Source: a virus. From it: a DNA stretch of 64,000 nt. Of this stretch, positions 53,895-61,912 are shown in pieces. The stretch covers positions 87,914 through 151,913 of the IMG/VR virus record IMGVR_UViG_3300010885_044017; one strand, 5' to 3'. A model generated the notes under the pieces. It was not told the DNA's origin. It ran no database searches and worked only from the letters and a program-made list of their open reading frames with translations. Each line of letters opens with the position of its first letter. The first letter of the stretch is position 1. Both the position numbers and the translations under genes were made by a program.

Positions 53895-54874
53895 TGTTAG
53901 ATTTCAGCCATTTAACTGCCAACCCACGTGTGGACGTGCAGACGTTTTACGCCAATTCGGCCACTGCTGGTGTAACATGGGCCACTTGGGTCAAACCACG
54001 TGGCATAAACTTTGTACAATTCGTTGTATTGGGTGGTGGTGCCGGAGGTGGATCAGGAGTTGGTAACGGTGCCGCTTCAACTGCTGCCGGGGGCGGCGGT
54101 GGAGGTAGTTCAGCTCAGTGCAGTATAATATTTCCCGCATGGGCACTGCCTGATGTTCTTTACATAAGCGTGGGTTACGGTGGTGCAGGTGGCGCAGCTG
54201 TTGCTGCCACACCCGGTCTTGTTGGTACAGCAGGCATAGCCAGTTATGTAAGCCTAGCCCCTAATACTACGGTTAACAACCTATTAGCACAAGCCAACGG
54301 TGGCGGTGCTGGTACAGCAGCCGCAGGTGCAACAGCCGGTGGTGCAGGTGCCGCTGGGACAGTAACAGCAATTGGTTCAGCCGCATTGGCTGGATTGGGT
54401 ACATTGGGTTATACAGGTGTAGCAACCAACATCAGTCTAGTGGGACAAGTGGGCATTGCTGGGGGTACCACAGGTCTTGGAGCCGCATTGACATTACCAG
54501 TGACAGGATTAATAGTAACCGGTGGCACAGGTGGCGCAGGTGTTGGAGCAGCTGCCTCAATAGGCTCATCGGGAGGTAACATAACTGGTGCTGGTGCTTT
54601 TCCCACCGTCATTGGTGGGATTGGTGCCGCCTCATCAACAACTTCAGGCACATCCGGCGCCAATGGATTTCAGCCCATACCCAAACTGTTTTATTTCTAC
54701 GGCGGTACCGGTGGTGGTTCTTCGGGCGCTGCAACAGGTACCACCAACGGCGGGCCTGGCGGAGCGGGTGCTTATGGTTGCGGTGGCGGTGGTGGGGGTG
54801 GTGCATTTACCGGTGGTACGTCGGGTGCCGGTGGTCGTGGCGGTGATGGCATTGTTATAGCCACCAGTTGGTAA
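53894..54874 (+). CDS. Glycine-rich adhesin-like fibre tip protein
   Basis: 326 residues from the ATG at 53894, which overlaps the previous stop as TAATG; a further in-frame ATG at 53861 lies inside the upstream gene and is less likely. After a short N-terminal domain (about 1-40) come repeated glycine runs (GGGAGGGSG, AGGGGGGSS, GGAGAAGTV, TGGTGGAGVG, a C-terminal stretch of seven Gly), separated by variable Ala/Thr/Ser segments. This is the layout of gp38-type receptor-binding adhesins in T-even phages, in which poly-Gly helices support variable loops. It ends the fibre block. Homology is not shown; the resemblance is architectural. Low complexity makes composition unlike its neighbours. 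Confidence 0.75.
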   Translation: MLDFSHLTANPRVDVQTFYANSATAGVTWATWVKPRGINFVQFVVLGGGAGGGSGVGNGAASTAAGGGGGGSSAQCSIIFPAWALPDVLYISVGYGGAGGAAVAATPGLVGTAGIASYVSLAPNTTVNNLLAQANGGGAGTAAAGATAGGAGAAGTVTAIGSAALAGLGTLGYTGVATNISLVGQVGIAGGTTGLGAALTLPVTGLIVTGGTGGAGVGAAASIGSSGGNITGAGAFPTVIGGIGAASSTTSGTSGANGFQPIPKLFYFYGGTGGGSSGAATGTTNGGPGGAGAYGCGGGGGGGAFTGGTSGAGGRGGDGIVIATSW

Positions 54875-54879
54875 AATAC

Positions 54880-54887
54880 CATAAATA
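54880..54887 (+). promoter_or_regulatory. Late promoter, leaderless type
   Basis: CATAAATA with its last base at 54887; the predicted start of transcription is 54893, one base before the ATG at 54894. Confidence 0.6.
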
Positions 54888-54893
54888 CTTGAT

Positions 54894-55664
54894 ATGATCA
54901 AAATAAAAAAATTATACCGAGACACACACTTGATGGATGATGTTGTGACACATTATACCTATGAAAATAGCCAATGGGATTCCACCATTGAACAGGTAAA
55001 AAACAATGTAGTCAACAATCAAATCAGCAACACTGCTGTGGTGTTGGGCAACGGCCCCAGTAGACTACAGTTAAATCCCAACTTATTTAATTTATTAATG
55101 AATCACCGTGGTGGCCTGTTGGCCGCAGGGCGAGTTCAGACCTACGGATGCAATGCCATAATACGTGATTTTACTCCTGATTTTTTGGTAGCCACTGGCA
55201 GTGAGATTGTAAACGAAATTGCCGGAGATGATTGGCACGATCAAAATCAATACTATCAACAAACTATTGTTTACAGCACAGCCGATGCAGTATTAGAATT
55301 TCCTGGTAAGTTTTATTTAATACCGCAAAATCCTGGATGGAACGCTGGATCCGTTGCTGCTTATTTGGCCTGCTTTGATGCACACAAAAAGATTTACTTG
55401 ATGGGATTTGATTGTTACAACGCACCCGAGGCCACCATACACGAAAACATTTATGCCAATACACCGGGATATCCTCGTGATGGAGAACCAGTGACTGATG
55501 CATATTTTACCATGAGCTTGCTACACGTGATGCAGACCTATAATGATGTAGAATTCATTAGAGTAATGCCCACTGAGTCATGGTATTGTCCTGATGCGTG
55601 GCAGTATCAAACTAATTTTAGACAAATCAATTTTAGACAATTTACTCTTGAAGTAGATTTATAA
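54894..55664 (+). CDS. DUF115/MptE-like glycosyltransferase-fold protein
   Basis: 256 residues. VVLGNGPSR near residues 49-57, TYGCNAIIRDFTPDFLVATG near 83-102, and NAGSVAAYLACF with KKIYLMGFD near 150-180 are the three motif areas of DUF115/motility-associated-factor type proteins, related to sialyltransferase-like folds. Members transfer nonulosonic sugars to flagellin in bacteria; phage copies are of unknown role and may glycosylate a virion or host surface component. It lies directly after the adhesin-like gene, with its own late promoter and practically no leader. The nearest functional family is inferred, not proven. Confidence 0.65.
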   Translation: MIKIKKLYRDTHLMDDVVTHYTYENSQWDSTIEQVKNNVVNNQISNTAVVLGNGPSRLQLNPNLFNLLMNHRGGLLAAGRVQTYGCNAIIRDFTPDFLVATGSEIVNEIAGDDWHDQNQYYQQTIVYSTADAVLEFPGKFYLIPQNPGWNAGSVAAYLACFDAHKKIYLMGFDCYNAPEATIHENIYANTPGYPRDGEPVTDAYFTMSLLHVMQTYNDVEFIRVMPTESWYCPDAWQYQTNFRQINFRQFTLEVDL

Positions 55665-56096
55665 TCAAACAACTTTTTCTAAAGTTTTAATCTTTTCAAT
55701 TACACTTGAAAACTTGAATGTACGCCATACTCCCGGATGTAAGGGTTTGGGATGATCCCGCAACTCCACCCAACAAAATCCACGATGCTCGTGATTTAAC
55801 ACCGGCACAAACTCTTCGTCCACTGTGATCATGTAGGTGTGATACTCAAAGTTTTTACTGTCGCTGGTGAACTTTTCAATTGGGATCAGTCTGGCGTCTT
55901 GGAATATTCCGCCCAGTTCTTCGGCGATTTCTCTAGCAAGTCCTTCAACCACAGTTTCACCTGCTTCAATTTTTCCGCCCACCAAGCCCCAAGAGCCGGC
56001 ATGTCGCCGCCCGTTGCGTAACAAAAAAAGATATCTGTGAGTGGTTCGGCAGTACACCAATGCACCAGCGCCTGTTTGTTGAGAATTGTTTACCAT
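55665..56096 (-). CDS. NUDIX hydrolase
   Basis: 143 residues with a complete Nudix box, GGKIEAGETVVEGLAREIAEELGG (read as G-x5-E-x7-REUxEExGU), at about residues 40-63, preceded by LFLLRNGRRHAGSWGLVG. The family hydrolyses nucleoside diphosphate derivatives, for example oxidised dNTPs, ADP-ribose or capped RNA; the substrate is not readable. Its stop is one base from the stop of the convergent upstream gene. A sigma70-like promoter (TAGACT-17-TATAAT) ends seven bases before the ATG, so the message would be leaderless. Different timing from the late genes around it is likely. Confidence 0.88.
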   Translation of the reverse strand: MVNNSQQTGAGALVYCRTTHRYLFLLRNGRRHAGSWGLVGGKIEAGETVVEGLAREIAEELGGIFQDARLIPIEKFTSDSKNFEYHTYMITVDEEFVPVLNHEHRGFCWVELRDHPKPLHPGVWRTFKFSSVIEKIKTLEKVV

Positions 56097-56102
56097 AATT
56101 TA

Positions 56103-56131
56103 ATTATACACTACTACAGTTGCAAAGTCTA
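56103..56131 (-). promoter_or_regulatory. Sigma70-like promoter for NUDIX gene
   Basis: On the minus strand TAGACT, a 17-base spacer and TATAAT. Predicted start of transcription is about 56096, the first base of the ATG. The -35 part overlaps the end of gp15. Confidence 0.55.
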
Positions 56132-57502
56132 TACTGCCAAACTCCATTCTCCGGCTGGGTAAACACCGTCGTAGCTCTTGCTCCAGGCACTGTGGTACCA
56201 TTTGTACTGTATACCAGTGGTCAAGTTGGTCACATACTGTAGATCAACAGAAGCAACACTGGCAAACACCACTGCCCAATGGCTACCATTGTATTGCACA
56301 ATGTCTCCGGCATTGGCCACAAGATCTTGACCATCGGCACCACGCCAGGCCACAGCACCAGCAGGATTGGCATAACTACCAATTTCTTCTGTTAGTAAAT
56401 ATCTAGTTCCTGTGGCAGGATTGGTTAAAAAAGTGCCAACATTGACCGATTGCGGATTGATAATGGCATTCACAGGACTCAACGTGTTGACAGGCAATGT
56501 TGCAGGATAGGGTGAATAAATTAACACACCGGGATCTGTGGGGTTCACAGCCACAGTGCCGACAATTTCACTACCATTGGGTTGCATTAATCTTATTTCG
56601 CTACTGCCGGATACAAAATTACCGTAGGCAGCCAACAACCAGCTCCATTGATTCTTTGGAATATTGACAATGTTGAGGAAATCGTTTTCCTCCACCACCT
56701 GTGATGACCGTAGCAACGACAGTGTAGCACCAGTATTTGTGGTGTTTAGCACAACTCCATACTGGCCAAATGACACCAGCTGTTGTGGACCCAAGGCACC
56801 CAAGGAGTCAAGGTCTGAGTAGTTGTTGAGTACAGTTTGTATCACGCCCATGCGTTTGACTTTGGCACTGGTGGATATCCATATGGGCAATTCAAACTTC
56901 ATTGTGGCAACGTCTATGGCTTCTTCAGCACCCGCGGGCACAGTTCTACTGGTCCATGTGCTGTCAGTGAGCAGTGCGTAACTCAAACTGCCCCAATCAA
57001 CATAGTTGTCGGTGCTTTGAATTTCCATTGCTGGATTAAACAACTGAGTCAACTGTTCGATCAACTGTAATTTTTGTTCGGTATTACTGGTCCAAATATC
57101 CAGCTTTACTCCTAACTTATAAGGTGCCGGCATCACACGTTCAACAGTGTAATTTTGTCCTTGTGTGGTTCCGTAGGTTCCGGTAACTGGATCAAATGTT
57201 CTTTGTCTAATTTGCATACTTTGAACCAAACTGGGATCTTGCAGTCTGGTTTGATCATAGTTCAGTGCATCTATATACACAGCCATGGCCGGCACAGTAC
57301 CCAAGCCATTTTCACTGTTGTTGCGTAAAATTTGTGCAGCCTGACGACTTTGATCTCCATAAATCACAGGCACACGTTGATAAGTTATGTTGCCACTGCT
57401 GTCTCGACCAAACTCAACATAAAAGCCTGACACCATGCGTATGAATTGACTTACGAAAGATCGTATCTGTCCAGAATAGAAGAAATTTGAAGGTGCGGTC
57501 AT
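56129..57502 (-). CDS. 15: Tail sheath stabiliser and completion protein gp15
   Basis: 457 residues (T4: 272). The N-terminus FYSGQIRSFVSQFIRMVSGF, the VPVIYGDQSRQAAQIL segment and the central PAPYKLGVKLDIWTSNTEQKLQLIEQL (read in parts) match gp15 of T4-like phages, which caps the sheath and joins the tail to the head. The C-terminal half from about 260 is beta-rich (WSWLLAAYGNF, then a Pro/Asn/Gly-rich segment) and absent from T4 gp15. Its ATG overlaps the gp14 stop by four bases, and the gene order gp14-gp15 is canonical. Confidence 0.9.
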   Translation of the reverse strand: MTAPSNFFYSGQIRSFVSQFIRMVSGFYVEFGRDSSGNITYQRVPVIYGDQSRQAAQILRNNSENGLGTVPAMAVYIDALNYDQTRLQDPSLVQSMQIRQRTFDPVTGTYGTTQGQNYTVERVMPAPYKLGVKLDIWTSNTEQKLQLIEQLTQLFNPAMEIQSTDNYVDWGSLSYALLTDSTWTSRTVPAGAEEAIDVATMKFELPIWISTSAKVKRMGVIQTVLNNYSDLDSLGALGPQQLVSFGQYGVVLNTTNTGATLSLLRSSQVVEENDFLNIVNIPKNQWSWLLAAYGNFVSGSSEIRLMQPNGSEIVGTVAVNPTDPGVLIYSPYPATLPVNTLSPVNAIINPQSVNVGTFLTNPATGTRYLLTEEIGSYANPAGAVAWRGADGQDLVANAGDIVQYNGSHWAVVFASVASVDLQYVTNLTTGIQYKWYHSAWSKSYDGVYPAGEWSLAV

Positions 57503-58875
57503 GAATTGTCAGCTTTCGGTGTAAGTGCAGAACTAAGGCTTTGCTTTGATGGCACAGTGACATTGCCCACTGTGGTAAATGTATCGGTGTTGTTGACAAA
57601 TGTGCCAATCAATGTGTGATTGTCTGCACCTTGACTCAGGTTGGTGCGTACTACATCATTGAACATGCTCCAACGATTGCCAACAAATCTAAACACACGA
57701 TTTGGCAAATAGTCTGTGCGTAAAAAGAAATCTCCCACCTGTGGGTGTGTTGGGAATGAAGTGCCAGCACTCATGGCCAAACCATTGGGTGCAACACTGT
57801 CACCCACAACATAACCTGGCAATGCAGCCAATGGAGAGATAGGAACCTCGTCTGCTGTGCTTATTCGTCCTGCCCCATCAGCTGTTTCTTGTGTTTGATC
57901 ACCCGAGCTGACATCAACGTTGAACAATGTGCCATCCTGGTTTCGTGGGAAGTTGTAAAAACTACTGGTGTCGTAGCCCGACCGTGGAACATTTTGTACA
58001 GCCTCAGCGACCACAGCATCGTTGATGGCAATGGTACCATTGTAAGCACTCATGATTTGACCGATGGGAGTAACGCCATCACTGGCAACAAGATTGTTGA
58101 TAATGTCCTTGTATTCTTGACTGTCCACCAAGGGATTAATTTTAACACGCCAAAGATGTGGCCACCAGGTTGGACTGAACCCTTCGCTGGAGAAACTGGC
58201 ATCGCCCACTACATAAAATCTTTTGAGTGCTGCCGGAACATCCTGAGTGAGTGAGTCGTAATCGGTCAAGTGTTGCAGTTCTAAAACATCACCCGCCATG
58301 ATCTTACGCCCAATCATGTCAACCATGTCACGCAGATGAAATGTCATAAAAATAGTACCAGTTTGTAAAAACAAACCAAATTGGGTTAAATCAAAGTCTT
58401 GATCTTGTCTTTGATAAATGCCACGCATGGTGTATACTGAAGTGTCGTATTTTCTATCTCTATTTTCTACCCACAACAAGTCTTGAATGTTTAACTCACT
58501 TTGATTGGTATAACTGGGTTGTGCAGAACTAATGCTGATTCCAATGGCAGTACCGGATGGAACAGCACCAAGCGTACTGGCACTTAATGTTATGGTTGTG
58601 GCTGTTTTGGCTGCCACAGTGGTGTTGGCAGGAATATTGGTGCCGGTTACTGTGTTGCCTAGATCAATAGTGGCAGTGCTGGATAAGGTCAATACTGTGC
58701 CGGCCGCTGCCTGATCCGCCGACGTGGTCAGTTGTGTGCCTTGAGGGTTGGTTCCCAGGTATTTGTGCAACAATATACCAGTGCCACCCAAGGTAAACAT
58801 TTCAGACATTCTACGGTCCATGAATTTAAAATCATTTGAATGTCTACCGTCTTGCCATAAACTTATTCTGCCCAA
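57499..58875 (-). CDS. 14: Neck protein gp14
   Basis: 458 residues (T4: 256), beginning from a TTG at 58875 preceded by GGAG six bases upstream; no ATG is available. The N-terminus GRISLWQDGRHSNDFKFMDRR and GGTGILLHKYLG, then NIQDLLWVENRDRKYD, RGIYQRQDQDFDLTQFGLF and TWWPHLWRVK, are gp14 signatures. Residues about 46-117 form an inserted beta domain (TVLTLSSTATIDLG, then a Thr/Ala-rich part) that interrupts the core. gp14 with gp13 forms the neck ring that connects head and tail. A late promoter lies 25-32 bases upstream. Confidence 0.93.
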   Translation of the reverse strand: MGRISLWQDGRHSNDFKFMDRRMSEMFTLGGTGILLHKYLGTNPQGTQLTTSADQAAAGTVLTLSSTATIDLGNTVTGTNIPANTTVAAKTATTITLSASTLGAVPSGTAIGISISSAQPSYTNQSELNIQDLLWVENRDRKYDTSVYTMRGIYQRQDQDFDLTQFGLFLQTGTIFMTFHLRDMVDMIGRKIMAGDVLELQHLTDYDSLTQDVPAALKRFYVVGDASFSSEGFSPTWWPHLWRVKINPLVDSQEYKDIINNLVASDGVTPIGQIMSAYNGTIAINDAVVAEAVQNVPRSGYDTSSFYNFPRNQDGTLFNVDVSSGDQTQETADGAGRISTADEVPISPLAALPGYVVGDSVAPNGLAMSAGTSFPTHPQVGDFFLRTDYLPNRVFRFVGNRWSMFNDVVRTNLSQGADNHTLIGTFVNNTDTFTTVGNVTVPSKQSLSSALTPKADNS

Positions 58876-58899
58876 AATACTTCTCCGATAATTATCTAG

Positions 58900-58907
58900 T
58901 ATTTATG
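58900..58907 (-). promoter_or_regulatory. Late promoter for gp14-gp15
   Basis: CATAAATA on the minus strand; predicted start of transcription near 58894, giving a leader of about 19 bases to the TTG start at 58875. It lies back to back with a plus-strand sigma70-like promoter. Confidence 0.65.
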
Positions 58908-58910
58908 GAT

Positions 58911-58939
58911 TTGACTGCTAAGTAAATTTAACGTATAAT
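58911..58939 (+). promoter_or_regulatory. Sigma70-like promoter, leaderless
   Basis: TTGACT-17-TATAAT, almost the perfect consensus. Transcription should begin at about 58946, which is the A of the ATG. Confidence 0.8.
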
Positions 58940-58945
58940 AACATT

Positions 58946-59203
58946 ATGGATTTAAACACTAAAAAACGCTTGGATGATACATTTTTTCAAATAATCCGTT
59001 TACCAATGGATGCAGAAAAGATACGCGATCTTAAAAAAATATGGAAAAACTGTAGCGAAACATGGGCAGACATGAGCAGAGAAGAAGTAAATTGTCGCAG
59101 ATTGGGCCGGAAAACCCCACATTATTTAGAACTAGAACTGCAAGTGGCAGAAGGCTTAGACCTGCTGGAACAGTACCTGACCTTTGCCACACTGTTGAGT
59201 TGA
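58946..59203 (+). CDS. Small conserved-type protein, unknown
   Basis: 85 residues, mainly helical and charged (MDLNTKKRLDDTFFQIIRL, then DAEKIRDLKKIWKNCSETWADMS, and a C-terminal LELELQVAEGLDLLEQYLTFA). No motif gives a function. Near-consensus sigma70 promoters precede both it and the next gene, so expression is probably early, unlike the neck genes on either side. It has no Shine-Dalgarno sequence, and the predicted transcript begins on its ATG. Confidence 0.65.
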   Translation: MDLNTKKRLDDTFFQIIRLPMDAEKIRDLKKIWKNCSETWADMSREEVNCRRLGRKTPHYLELELQVAEGLDLLEQYLTFATLLS

Positions 59204-59228
59204 CCGATAATGCCCGACGTGCTATAAT
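59200..59228 (+). promoter_or_regulatory. Sigma70-like promoter
   Basis: TTGACC-17-TATAAT, near consensus, overlapping the stop of the preceding gene. Start of transcription near 59235 gives a 20-base leader with an AAGGA Shine-Dalgarno before 59256. Confidence 0.8.
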
Positions 59229-59255
59229 ATGTAATATTGACATTCAAGGAACGCA

Positions 59256-60425
59256 ATGAAACTAAACGGTAAAACAGTACGGGCCAAGGTTAGAGCCACT
59301 CGTAATCCATTGTTCGGTGACGAAAAGTATGTGGGTGGTGAACCGGTGTGGGACACAGAACGTGCTGAAAAAATGTCCGATGCGGACTTTGATCATTTTT
59401 TACGCAAGAGTTTTTACTATTACAATTATTTTTACACTCAAAAAGACACTAAAAAATATGTGGTTGAGTGGCTTAAACAGCAAGAAAACTTTTTAAAAGA
59501 AGATATACGTGCATTTGAACGTAGTTCAGACCGTGCAACCTCCATGACAGTACACAGTTTGATCATGGCACATCGCCAAGGCATGCCCTTGCTTGAACGT
59601 CATCTTAAATTCATCGGTGAGCAAATTGAACGTGCTGTCAAGGGTGCAGATGCTGAGGTGGTGGAGGTGCCAGCGGCTGAGGCTCCACGAGCCACAGTGC
59701 CTACTATTCAAGATCGTTTGAACGAAAAAACAGCAGACACCATTGGCGAATTGGAAGGTCACTATGATGAGTTTCTCAAGAATCCCCGGTATCAATTCAA
59801 GCCCTATGATTTTTTGGTGGCCAATAATGTGCCACAAAGCCAGTTAACCAAGTATGAACTCTTGTTTCAGACTAGATTTGACGAACTTAAAACAGCATTT
59901 ACCAAAACTGATGAGCAGTTATCCGAAGGATACAGCCACTACAAAATTGGAGACTACAAGCGAATCATGTCTTTTATTGATCAAATCTTAAACGACATCA
60001 TACAGTATCGCGGAGTCAAGCGAGCCACTAAGAAAGTCCGAGCACCCAAGAGTATACCCAAAGAAAAAACAGTGGCCAAATTGAAGTATGCTAGGGAAGA
60101 CAAAGTACTGCGTTTGGTCAGTGTTCCGGCCACCGACATTGTTGGGGCCCAGACTCTGTGGTGTTACGATACAAAAACACGCAAGATAATTGTGTACTAT
60201 GCCGACAGTTTAACTGGACCACTAACAGTCAAAGGCACCAGCATTGCTGGATTTGATGTTGCTAGATCCGTAACAAAAACTTTAAGAAAGCCCGAAGAGC
60301 AACTAAAAGAATTTGCTAGAGCCTCCAAAGTTGAATTGCGTAAGTTTGTAGACGGGATCAAAACAACAGAAGCAAAAGCCAACGGTCGCATAAACCCCAA
60401 TCAAATCCTGCTTAAAACAATATAA
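59256..60425 (+). CDS. Conserved-type phage protein, unknown
   Basis: 389 residues. Helical, with an N-terminal DFDHFLRKSFYYYNYFYTQKD, an Ala/Glu/Val linker near 130-145, a central TADTIGELEGHYDEFLKN, a basic stretch RGVKRATKKVRAPKSIPKEK near 245-264, and a C-terminal beta part (TLWCYDTKTRKIIVYY, then DSLTGPLTVKGTSIAGFD). Similar proteins accompany T4-like phages of aquatic bacteria without known function. The strong sigma70 promoter suggests early expression, and the basic stretch suggests nucleic-acid binding, but nothing here decides it. Confidence 0.75.
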   Translation: MKLNGKTVRAKVRATRNPLFGDEKYVGGEPVWDTERAEKMSDADFDHFLRKSFYYYNYFYTQKDTKKYVVEWLKQQENFLKEDIRAFERSSDRATSMTVHSLIMAHRQGMPLLERHLKFIGEQIERAVKGADAEVVEVPAAEAPRATVPTIQDRLNEKTADTIGELEGHYDEFLKNPRYQFKPYDFLVANNVPQSQLTKYELLFQTRFDELKTAFTKTDEQLSEGYSHYKIGDYKRIMSFIDQILNDIIQYRGVKRATKKVRAPKSIPKEKTVAKLKYAREDKVLRLVSVPATDIVGAQTLWCYDTKTRKIIVYYADSLTGPLTVKGTSIAGFDVARSVTKTLRKPEEQLKEFARASKVELRKFVDGIKTTEAKANGRINPNQILLKTI

Positions 60426-60441
60426 ACAATTTCTTTTTGTT

Positions 60442-60449
60442 TATAAATA
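60442..60449 (+). promoter_or_regulatory. Late promoter for gp13
   Basis: A perfect TATAAATA; the start of transcription near 60455 leaves about 16 bases before the gp13 ATG at 60471. A second TATAAT at 60452-60457 could also serve as a -10 element. Confidence 0.8.
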
Positions 60450-60470
60450 CTGTATAATCGGACCATTCCA

Positions 60471-61403
60471 ATGACACAGTATAGTACCCCGCAGACCACC
60501 CCAGAGATAACTGCCAACATAACTGCTTTTGGCAGTTTACCCACCAAGAGTCTTTTCGATGCCAACACTGGCACAGGGTCTGGCAGTATACAGTTTGACC
60601 CCAACACCTTGCCCACCGGCAATGCTCAACGTGCGGCCATTACCGACTACATTCGTGTTAGATTGGGTGACGGATTGATAGATGTAGAATTGGAAAAAGG
60701 CCACTACGAAATGGCCATCAATCAAGCCTTGCTTAAATATCGCCAACGTGCTGCCAATTCCACTGAAGAAAGTTTTGCTTTTTTAGATCTATTACCAGAA
60801 ACACAGGAATATATACTGCCCCGAGAAGTACAGGTGGTCAAAGCCGCTTATCGTCGTGGTATTGGGTCAGTTACAGGCACAACTGCCAGTCAATTTGAAC
60901 CATTTGCATCGGGATATTTAAACACGTATATGTTGCAGGCTGGACGTGTGGGCGGATTAACCAACTATGAGCTGTTTGTGGACTATCAAAAATTAGCCAT
61001 GAAGATGTTTGGTGGATTGTTGAATTATACATTCAATCCCACTACTAAAAAATTAACCATCATTCGTAAAATGCCCTACGGTTACGGTGGCAGTACCGGT
61101 GGGTCACAGGGTCAAAATCCTTTTGAAAGTGTGTTGTTGCACATATACAATACCAAGCCGGACCAAATGATACTAAACGACACCTACAGTTTTCCTTGGA
61201 TACAAGAATATGCCTACAGCTTTGCCAAACGTATTCTGGGACAGGCCTACAGTAAATTTTCGCAGATTGCAGGGCCACAAGGCGGCGCCAGTTTAAACGG
61301 TGCTGCAATGGTACAAGAAGCTCAGGCTGAAATGGAACGACTGGAATATGAAATTGTCAACTATGTTGACAATGGCATGCCCTTGACTTGGGTTATTGGC
61401 TAA
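60471..61403 (+). CDS. 13: Neck protein gp13 (head completion)
   Basis: 310 residues (T4: 309). The family pattern is clear: DYIRVRLGDGLIDVELEKGHYEMAINQAL (read in parts), YILPREVQVVKAAYRRGIGS, SGYLNTYMLQAGR, YNTKPDQMILND and the C-terminal AGPQGGASLNGAAMVQEA. It makes the head-proximal neck with gp14. The N-terminal 45 residues, rich in Thr, Asn and Gly, extend ahead of the core. Distinct from T4, gp13 is read on the opposite strand from gp14 and gp15, about 1.6 kb away. Confidence 0.94.
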   Translation: MTQYSTPQTTPEITANITAFGSLPTKSLFDANTGTGSGSIQFDPNTLPTGNAQRAAITDYIRVRLGDGLIDVELEKGHYEMAINQALLKYRQRAANSTEESFAFLDLLPETQEYILPREVQVVKAAYRRGIGSVTGTTASQFEPFASGYLNTYMLQAGRVGGLTNYELFVDYQKLAMKMFGGLLNYTFNPTTKKLTIIRKMPYGYGGSTGGSQGQNPFESVLLHIYNTKPDQMILNDTYSFPWIQEYAYSFAKRILGQAYSKFSQIAGPQGGASLNGAAMVQEAQAEMERLEYEIVNYVDNGMPLTWVIG

Positions 61404-61406
61404 TCA

Positions 61407-61892
61407 ATGCGTATCACTGAAATAACAACAGAATCTGTCGTAAATGAATTGGGCAATAGGCCCTATCCGTTTAAAATAGATCCCAATGGCTGGAAAGAAT
61501 ATAAAAGTGTCACCAGTCGAGATGGTAAAATCAACGTGGTTTTTGAGTGGAGGCCCGGCTCCGACAATGGCGCCATTGATGTCTCGTTTGAAGTCAACGG
61601 CACACAAGCCATTACCGGCGGTGGTGACGCTTTTAGAATCTTCAGCACAGTGGCACAGATAATACAGAAACGACTGCCCCCCATGATACGGCAACTTGAA
61701 CCCGGTGACGTCTGGTTTCACGCACATGATGAAGCCAGTCGTGTGAGTTTGTATGACAAATATGCAGTGAGATTTTTTAACCAACTGCTTGGCCCTGATT
61801 GGCAATTCAAGAGAAGTGTCAACCCCAAAAACCGAGACGTCATGTACCGATGGGAACGCAAATACAATGGTAACGACATTGATTTTGATTGA
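61407..61892 (+). CDS. Hypothetical protein, phage-conserved type
   Basis: 161 residues, starting three bases after the gp13 stop. It opens with RITEITTESVVNE, a start seen in many small proteins of such phages; the middle, NVVFEWRPGSDNGAIDVSFEVNG, is beta-type; the C-terminal DEASRVSLYDKYAVRFFNQLLG followed by RWERKYNG is helical. The function is unknown. Co-transcription with gp13 makes a virion or assembly role possible. No signal peptide or membrane segment is present. Confidence 0.65.
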   Translation: MRITEITTESVVNELGNRPYPFKIDPNGWKEYKSVTSRDGKINVVFEWRPGSDNGAIDVSFEVNGTQAITGGGDAFRIFSTVAQIIQKRLPPMIRQLEPGDVWFHAHDEASRVSLYDKYAVRFFNQLLGPDWQFKRSVNPKNRDVMYRWERKYNGNDIDFD

Positions 61893-61900
61893 TTTTTTTG

Positions 61901-61907
61901 CTAAATA
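61901..61907 (+). promoter_or_regulatory. Late promoter, leaderless type
   Basis: CTAAATA with the last base at 61907; six bases further is 61913, the A of the ATG of the next gene. Confidence 0.6.
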
Positions 61908-61912
61908 CTCAT

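Noticed and set aside
61404-61805. 133-residue minus-strand frame
   Set aside because: Antisense shadow of the 61407 gene with no promoter or ribosome site.
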